The position numbers and the translations under genes are program-made. Below, one piece after another: positions 58,682 through 64,000 of a stretch of DNA of 64,000 nucleotides. This DNA comes from Chrysogorgia sp. JL179-B06 (lineage: Eukaryota; Cnidaria; Anthozoa; Scleralcyonacea; Chrysogorgiidae): contig JAYKKM010000222.1 of assembly GCA_035772405.1 (NCBI GenBank), forward strand, positions 1,924,501 through 1,988,500, written 5' to 3'. The notes beneath the pieces were generated by a model. The model ran no database searches, was not told the DNA's origin, and saw only the letters and a list, made by a program, of their open reading frames with translations. The number at the start of each line of letters is the position of its first letter. Position 1 is the stretch's first letter.

Positions 58682-60492
58682 ATGCTAACAAAAAGAAAGC
58701 AAGGTGAACTAATTCTTCTTAGTGAGTTTCCAAACGCGCAACTAAACAAGTTTGAGTTTGGGTACAACCTTGCAGACGACAATAAAACAGTCAAGACCGT
58801 CGACATTTACTTCAAGTCAGGCCCAAAGTACTCTGACATGGTAAACATAAAGTCATCAAAGTTCACGAAGAACAAGGGCTTCACGAAATTCCTTAGCAAC
58901 ACACCAAGATTCCCAAAAATATGGTCGAGCGATGGGCGTGTCCTAAAGTTACTACTGACGGAGACCCACAAGAGCTACAGAGAAGTCGCCACGTTTCCAC
59001 CATATGTCCTAAATTACCCAACCCACAATTTTGACGTCTTTGTTGACGACAATAACTCCTTCAAATCAAATCTACCGAAAATATTCATCGACACCAAAAA
59101 ACGTTACGACGACAAAGCAATTGGTGGTAACGTTAACACAGTTTGGACTCTACTCGAGAGTTACTATCAAGCGATCGCAGGTATGTACATCGCTACATAC
59201 CTAACCTGCGATCAGGCCCTATCCAAAAACGGAATGAGGGCCTGATACAAATGCTTGTTAAACCGCATGTATTCATACCAAATTTTGGTATTTTTCTGTG
59301 ATTGGTCAGAATACAATTAGAATCAAATCGGCGTGTTTTGATTGGTTTTCATTAATTAAATAAACGTCCGGTTTCTTTCCTGAATCCTGATAGCGTGGGA
59401 AATATTATTATGCTGTGTTGACATTCATCCCGTGAAACTCTGTAATATTTATCATTATATGAAACGTTGTGTTTTTGTCTGATTTAAATCAATTCTGTAT
59501 CGAAATGATCACTTGAATCTGGCGAATCGAACGCTGTAGGTTTCGTCTACTTAAAATGTGAAGATCAGACGTTATACGAGAAAATGCGAAGCGATTAAAG
59601 CGAGACTCGTCTTTAAAATCAAAGGACATGGCTTCAAGATCTATTCGACGTTTACCCGGTGATTTAATGATTTTATGTCCATTAAACCGATGTAATTTCG
59701 TAACAGATATGTTTCGTATACCTTGCCGCTGATTTTTATATAAGTTTTGACACACGATTGCCGTGTTTAGTGTTTACATTAAATTTCGACTGCGTGATTT
59801 TTCTTTGTCCCCTCATCAATCTTGCTACAACTGCTCTCACAGTTCTGGCCCAACTCTACGCAACTACATTACTTCTAAAAGTTTCTCATCAGTAACCCGA
59901 GTAAACGCCTGGAAGTGCAAATTTTCGTACATCTTCGGAATAAGCTTGTATATAAGCCAAAACCAGTGGGTAAAACCGCCAGAACGTCTTCACCACAACA
60001 GATTAGTCTTCTTTCACGGGATGAATGTCAACACCGCATAATAATATTTCCCTGTTCTTCGGCTGTTCATTCCGTCTTCATGATTGATCTCTCATCTGTG
60101 TATGATCTTGGAGAGAATATTTGCAATGATTTGCGGGTTTACAGGTCTCGGTAAACTTTTCCAACTGCGATTCATTGCCAATAAAACGAAAGTCTGAACT
60201 TCCGGCGTATTTTGATTGGCTCGATTTAAAGTGGGTGTGTCAAAGGGAGGAAAGCCACTCAACCAACATTTGTATCAGGCGTTTCTTTTCTCCCCTCCCT
60301 CCCCTCTCCCTTTTCCCCTCCCCCCTCCCTTCCCCTCCGCCCCAGAAACGCATGATCGCAGGTTACTACATACCGCTCAGGGGTGTCTCTACAAAACTTA
60401 AGTTATCACGTCGACGTCCCAAAGCAAGTCGTGGGTCTCATGAGGTTCCACGTGTACTTCACCATTCGTCGTGTGATGTTTCGTTTGAGTAA
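58682..60492 (+). pseudogene. Unknown Polinton-like protein split by an insertion
   Basis: The first part (58682-59182, about 167 codons) starts MLTKRKQGELILLSEFPN and reads without a break to a 10-bp GATCGCAGGT at 59173-59182. A second GATCGCAGGT lies at 60354-60363 beyond a 1.17-kb insertion, and the reading continues in the same frame to a stop at 60490-60492. The tail is basic (KLKLSRRRP). The intact form would overlap the start of the next gene by 17 bp, as is common in compact viral genomes. I recognise no family; the first part has many Lys, Asp and Phe and no membrane segment. As it stands the gene is interrupted. Confidence 0.6.
59183..60353. mobile_element. 1.17-kb insertion with 10-bp direct repeat
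   Basis: Flanked by GATCGCAGGT on both sides, which is probably the target duplication; an inverted copy, ACCTGCGATC, also lies just inside at 59203. Inside, CCTGATACAAATG at 59241 is inverted at 60267-60279, and a longer inverted pair (AATATTATTATGC, TGACATTCATCCCGTGAAA) joins 59400-59440 to 60015-60055. The right end has a long C/T tract (60281-60345). No transposase ORF. It may be one element inside another. Its A/T-rich composition differs from the surrounding viral genes. Confidence 0.7.
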
Positions 60493-61225
60493 GAGTCAAG
60501 TTGACATTAACAACATCTTAAGACTGTACCTCCCTGACTGGCGACTTTTGAAAGGTCACCTACCATTGACTGATGTTGACAATAGATACATCAAAGACAT
60601 CCAAGGTGATTATCGTCGGTATTGTCCGAGACACTCTGACGGGTTCACACCATTAGGGCAAGAACTACTAAACCAATCGATTGAAGTTTACATGTACGCC
60701 ATTCTTGGAGCCCAAGCGAGATCAAAGCAAAGCATCGTCGGAACTAGAGCTAGTGCTCGAGAAACGCAACAAATCTTTAGAGACATCGTTGAAAACGCCG
60801 TGGTTCAATATTCACCGAGTGTTTGGATCAACCTTATGAACAAAGCGATTAGTGACACCAACGTTAAGCTAGACACAGCTGTGACACCCAACACTTGGCT
60901 GATCCCCAGAAGCATGGTCTTGTTAAAGGACCCCATCGTTGGTTACAATAACGTGCTAAGAACTTCGTCCGAAACTGGGATGACGTTTGGGTATAATGAC
61001 GGGTTGAACTACCACCGAGTGCCAAAAGCGAAGCACAAAAAAGTCCACCAAGCGGCAGGACTTCACTTGGAAACTCTAGCTACGCCACCTGCAAAGAAAA
61101 CAGTGGTCACCACCAATCAAATAGCGCAGACCACCACAAGTAAGTCAGACACGACAACGCTGGCGATAATCTTAGGGTTCTCAGCAGTCTCTGGCTATTT
61201 AGTAACCAAATACACCTTAAAGTAG
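60476..61225 (+). CDS. Membrane-anchored Polinton-like protein, about 249 aa
   Basis: I chose the ATG at 60476 (MFRLSKSQVD) because upstream in-frame codons lie within the tail of the preceding gene; 60440 is the alternative. The product is mostly soluble, with RLYLPDWRLLKGHLPLTD early on and NTWLIPRSMVLLKDPIVG in the middle. It then has a Thr-rich linker (QTTTSKSDTTT) and one C-terminal membrane segment (LAIILGFSAVSGYLV) with a short basic end. Type II-like tail anchoring or a virion membrane role is possible. No family recognised. Its stop is two bases before the start of the fibre-like gene. Confidence 0.7.
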   Translation: MFRLSKSQVDINNILRLYLPDWRLLKGHLPLTDVDNRYIKDIQGDYRRYCPRHSDGFTPLGQELLNQSIEVYMYAILGAQARSKQSIVGTRASARETQQIFRDIVENAVVQYSPSVWINLMNKAISDTNVKLDTAVTPNTWLIPRSMVLLKDPIVGYNNVLRTSSETGMTFGYNDGLNYHRVPKAKHKKVHQAAGLHLETLATPPAKKTVVTTNQIAQTTTSKSDTTTLAIILGFSAVSGYLVTKYTLK

Positions 61226-61227
61226 TA

Positions 61228-62179
61228 ATGAGTCTAAACTATGGGTATGAGTCTGACGACCCTCACGATAAAATACTAAAGAGAACGAAAAGACATCTGG
61301 ACGAAGATCCCAAATTAAGTGCGACTGGTGGAAGGATGTCTGGAATAATAGACATGCAAGGCTCAGCAATAAAAAACGTAGCAGACCCAGTCGATGACTC
61401 AGACGCTACCAATAAAAGAACTCTAGAGCAATTGCTATCAGGTTTCCTCAAGAGTCAGTCCTATAATATTGTGCTCGACTTCAACGTTAGCACACACGCC
61501 TTGAAAAAACGTGGAGTTTCACACCAACGGTTCAAACAAAGTGAAAGCCATTGGTGAAACAAGTAAATTAGTGCAAAACAACCCAGCTTATGGTCCTATT
61601 GTCGGCATCAGCGGTGTGAGTCAAAGTTTTCTATCCCCCGTGTTAACACCAATCCCACTTAAGTCAGGTCTCCATTTTAACTGCCCCAGTATGCAATGGT
61701 GTGATCTTTCCATTTTTGTTGTGGCGAGGTTACCCATGAGAACCGCTGGGTCAAATTGGGAGACAATTATATCAAACGACGACGGTCAGTGGGACAAGTT
61801 CATAGGGTACAAGACTGGTATGACCAACGGACTCGCGTATGGTGGTAGCATCCCAGCAATGGAGAGCATATGCACTATTCCAAGTGGTGTTGACCTCACC
61901 AAAATGCATATGATATCAATACATTGGCAAATGGACAATTCACACGTCAGAGTCAACAACGTTAAGTCAGCCGACTCAGACTTCGTAGCGAACATGAAAA
62001 AAATAGGCACACCCTATGGAACAATTTTTGGAACACACCGACCAAGAATACCACTCGCACCTTATGCATACCCATCGTTGATAGAATTCTACGGCGTGAG
62101 AATTGTGAGTGGCTACATGACGAACCGAGACATCATAATCATGGGTGGAAAAATGATGAAGGAATATGGTGTAAAGTAA
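61228..62179 (+). pseudogene. Fibre-like attachment protein, broken by one frameshift
   Basis: The first part (61228-61557) begins MSLNYGYESDD, has a charged region, and then GGRMSGIIDMQGSAIKNVAD followed by PVDDSDATNKRTL. That is the collar motif of phage tail fibres, where knobs or shafts are joined to the particle. The second part (61511-62179) reads in another frame and looks like a concanavalin/LamG-type lectin head: strands around CDLSIFVVARLP, ISNDDGQWDKFIGY and HMISIHWQMD, and a typical ending IEFYGVRIVSGYMTNRDIII. The two frames change at the six-A run 61504-61509. A one-base length change there would explain it, either a real mutation or an assembly error. Role by family: receptor or surface binding. 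Confidence 0.65.
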
Positions 62180-62386
62180 ATGGGAGCATGTATTTCGAGA
62201 CCTCATGAAACATATAAGATAAATAAGACGACTGACCACATGTTCAAAGCTGGTGGATCATTTGGTCGCGGTGACGTTACTCTCGAGCTCCACGCTGAGA
62301 TTGGTATGAGGTCTAAAAAGACTTACGGCAAACCTATTATGTTACCAGAGTCAGACACTGTGGGAGTGGTAGGAGACGTGACCTAA
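62180..62386 (+). CDS. Small protein starting MGACIS, 68 aa
   Basis: It starts directly after the fibre-like stop. MGACISRP fits the N-myristoylation pattern (Gly2, Ser6) with Cys4 as a possible palmitoylation site, so the product may bind membranes. The rest is polar, with GGSFGRGDVTLELHAEIGM and a short Lys-rich part. No family recognised. Its place between fibre and BRO genes in tight array supports that it is real despite its size. Confidence 0.6.
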   Translation: MGACISRPHETYKINKTTDHMFKAGGSFGRGDVTLELHAEIGMRSKKTYGKPIMLPESDTVGVVGDVT

Positions 62387-62392
62387 GTTAAA

Positions 62393-62533
62393 ATGGGTTG
62401 GCTTAGAAAACTGATTCGTAACATTAGAGACTTTTTCAGACGACGTAGAAAACTGAGGACTAATAAAACACACCTGCTGCATTGGTACACAACAAACCAG
62501 ATCTATAAAAAACCTGACACCTATGTCGAGTAG
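62393..62533 (+). CDS. Very small basic protein, 46 aa (MGWLRK)
   Basis: An ORF too short for most tracks: ATG at 62393, stop at 62531-62533. It begins MGWLRKLIRNIRDFFRRRRK, an amphipathic helix with strong positive charge followed by a polar tail. Spacing of 6 bp after the previous stop and 24 bp before the next start fits the gene row. It resembles membrane-active virion peptides in charge and form only. Could also be chance, but the position argues for a gene. Confidence 0.5.
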   Translation: MGWLRKLIRNIRDFFRRRRKLRTNKTHLLHWYTTNQIYKKPDTYVE

Positions 62534-62557
62534 TCTTTTTTTTGCGAGGCTATAGTA

Positions 62558-63253
62558 ATGGCAACCAACTCAGTGCAACTATTCGATGGTCACCAAATCA
62601 CAACGGTTAGTCACAACGGTGAAATATGGCTCAAAGCGAAAGAAGTCGCGAGCGCTCTAGGTTATGCTCGACCAAAAGACGCAGTGCACGACCACGTCGA
62701 ACCTGACTGTAAAATGAAGATGGAACAGACCTCGTTTATCAACGAACTTGGGGTCTACTCACTAACGTTCTCGAGTAAAATGGAGCGTGCGAAACACTTC
62801 GGAAGGTGGGTGCACTCAGAAGTCTTGCCAAGCGTTAGAAAAAGTTTGGCTGACGTTGGTCTCAAACACAATCAGTTTAAAATGATCACCGAGTTCGATC
62901 TCCACACGAAAGTCGTCGGTTTTCTTAGGAAATATTATCCAGAGGCTATTTTGATAGCCGCTTGTGGTGAGAATCAAGACACTTCAAGTAAAAGAATAAA
63001 CTCGTGGAAAAAAGTTACCAACGTGGAACGCCTGACTTGATTATTGCCAATGCAAACCGACAGCACAGCGGGCTCGTGATTGAGTTCAAGAATCCAGGTG
63101 GTACATGCAGGCAAGACGTCCAAAGAGCAGGAGTCTCTGTTGCTCAGATATAAATCCGCTGGTTATCTAACACTCTTGTGCGACTCGTACGACGACGCTA
63201 TTACCACAGTGATAAAATATCTCTTTGACGTTGGGTTTCAGGCGCGGATTTAG
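62558..63253 (+). pseudogene. BRO-N plus VRR-NUC-like nuclease fusion, frameshifted
   Basis: Residues 1-105 form a BRO-N domain (NGEIWLKAKEVASALGYARP, DHVEPDCK, then FGRWVHSEVLPSVRKSL), a DNA-binding domain frequent in viruses and phages. It is joined to a nuclease domain that starts DLHTKVVGFLRKYYPEAILI and AACGENQDTSSKRI, which reads on in a second frame as GTPDLIIANANRQHSGLVIE then FKNPGGT. The D and E-x-K residues fit a PD-(D/E)XK enzyme. The last part (63110-63253) is in a third frame. The breaks lie at the six-A run 63008-63013 and near 63095-63111. Probably inactive, or an assembly fault. Fusions of this kind are known from Polintons; the role is unclear. Confidence 0.65.
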
Positions 63254-63365
63254 AAGTTAGTGGTTTCAGTGCTCTCACTGTTTTCGTAAATTTAAAAATA
63301 AATCAGCGTTGAGTAACCATGAGAGACGTTATTGTAAAGAGACTTTTTAGACAGTGAGTAATGAG

Positions 63366-63542
63366 TCAAGTTAGCGCTCGTTCTCGTTGTTGAGACGACA
63401 CTTGAGGTGACAACTGCTCTAACGTTTTTAAAAGATATTTTTTTAACTTGATAAAGGTGTCTGCGAAGATTTCTTTCTCTATTTCACGAACCCTCTGACC
63501 ACTGTGTGAAAAAATGTTTCTACGGTACATTGGACGCTTCAT
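63366..63542 (-). CDS. Small basic ORF, 58 aa
   Basis: An open frame too short for most tracks, from ATG at 63542 to TGA at 63366. It begins MKRPMYRRNIF and has a charged helical middle (REIEKEIFADTFIKLKKYLL). It lies 46 bp after the thymidine kinase stop on the same strand, so the two could be co-transcribed. No family recognised. The only evidence for a gene is its position and the absence of another gene in 63254-63588. Confidence 0.4.
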   Translation of the reverse strand: MKRPMYRRNIFSHSGQRVREIEKEIFADTFIKLKKYLLKTLEQLSPQVSSQQRERALT

Positions 63543-63588
63543 GTGACCAATGTCTAAATTTTAAAAAGTGGGGTATCCGAGAACACCC

Positions 63589-64000
63589 TTAATTTTGTGT
63601 GGAAGGATGATGACGTCTGCACACTGCGCGATATTGCTCAGCACCACCAACGAATGATGGCCCTGGGTTGTATCTCCAATTGAATGGCGCTTCAACAGTT
63701 GTTCCGTGAGTGTCGCGACAAACGGCGCAATACGCTTTTAGAAATGTGATGTCGTCTGCCATTGGGAACAACGTGTCGAGCTCGCCAATTCTTTTTAAAC
63801 GCTCTGTCGTTATGAGACCACAAATAATGACGTGAATGCCAGCTTTAATGTATTCGTGAGTAACTGGAAGTAACCCAGAGTACCAATGACCCTCATCAAT
63901 GCCGATGACGTCATAGTCAGCTATCTCGGAAGAACTCGGAAGGTTGGTGATTAACTTCGCAGGTAAACTGTCTGATCCGACAACAATGGTCTGACGATGT
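63589..64000 (-). CDS. Thymidine kinase (TK1 type), 3' part
   Basis: The frame is open from the window edge (so the 5' part with the P-loop is missing) to a stop at 63589. It contains the Walker-B-like block VIGIDEGHWYSGL, then a strand IKAGIHVIICGL and the lasso and zinc-binding region YCAVCRDTHGTT…GGAEQYRAVCRRHH. These match the TK1 family, which phosphorylates thymidine to dTMP. The usual F of the DEGQFF motif is replaced by W and Y, which is unusual. A Cys pair plus C and HH can bind the structural zinc. It is uninterrupted by introns here, in the element's gene row. Viral carriage of TK raises nucleotide supply for DNA replication in resting cells. Confidence 0.85.
   Translation of the reverse strand, partial: HRQTIVVGSDSLPAKLITNLPSSSEIADYDVIGIDEGHWYSGLLPVTHEYIKAGIHVIICGLITTERLKRIGELDTLFPMADDITFLKAYCAVCRDTHGTTVEAPFNWRYNPGPSFVGGAEQYRAVCRRHHPSTQN

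Noticed and set aside
61501..61515. Programmed -1 frameshift at AAAAAAC in the fibre-like gene
   Set aside because: The second part is in the +1 frame and the heptamer is not in the zero-frame phase needed, so a simple one-base length change is more likely.
63005..63016. Programmed -1 frameshift at the A6 run of the BRO-nuclease gene
   Set aside because: The direction fits, but the run is not a canonical X XXY YYZ site in frame, and another frame change follows about 100 bp later, which points to decay or error.

Overview
The window looks like nuclear DNA of a marine invertebrate, most likely a cnidarian or similar early-branching animal. The grounds are short exons with GT..AG borders, dense TA-target hairpin transposons (MITEs), a large satellite, and an integrated Polinton/Maverick-type (adintovirus-like) element. 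The species call is inference. I saw no tRNA or rRNA gene and no bacterial-type operon or CRISPR array.

Layout. (1) 1-18253 and 25260-about 29600 are one satellite of 39-bp and 34-bp pyrimidine-rich units, with higher-order periodicity near 1.8-2.5 kb. It is split by a 7,006-bp transposon (18254-25259) with about 32-bp inverted ends and a TA duplication. That transposon carries smaller elements inside it, including a 2.6-kb Tc1/mariner-like relic whose ends are 11-bp minisatellites, and the two-exon 3' end of an unrecognised gene. (2) 29606-32510 is non-coding with MITEs. (3) 32600-45200 holds a minus-strand exon cluster. Eight diverged copies of an exon of about 85-89 codons, six of them with symmetric phase 1-1 borders, lie with two candidate terminal exons, one of them with two membrane segments. 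A 1,317-bp tandem duplication and several foldback elements lie among them. (4) 45200-51900 is repeat-rich: degenerate CTAACC-type repeats, small elements, and a 1.7-kb inverted-repeat element built from wrecked fragments that resemble a Polinton DNA polymerase.

(5) 51905-64000 is a large part of a Polinton/adintovirus-like element. On the minus strand from 58658 down to 52211 lie two paralogous minor-capsid candidates, an rve integrase with chromodomain, a membrane protein, a putative double-jelly-roll major capsid protein, an A32-like packaging ATPase and a small protein. On the plus strand from 58682 lie an unknown protein cut by a 1.2-kb insertion, a membrane protein, a fibre-like protein with collar and lectin-like parts broken by one frameshift, two small MG-start proteins, and a BRO-N plus nuclease fusion broken by two frameshifts. 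On the minus strand at the right edge are a 58-codon ORF and the 3' part of a thymidine kinase. DNA polymerase B and the cysteine protease were not seen and would be expected beyond the right edge. The two blocks diverge from a 23-bp gap at 58659-58681.

Together these genes fit a virus-like element that packages DNA (ATPase), builds an icosahedral particle (capsid genes), attaches through a fibre, inserts through a chromodomain-guided integrase, and boosts dTMP supply (thymidine kinase). Its breaks suggest this copy is decaying but not old.
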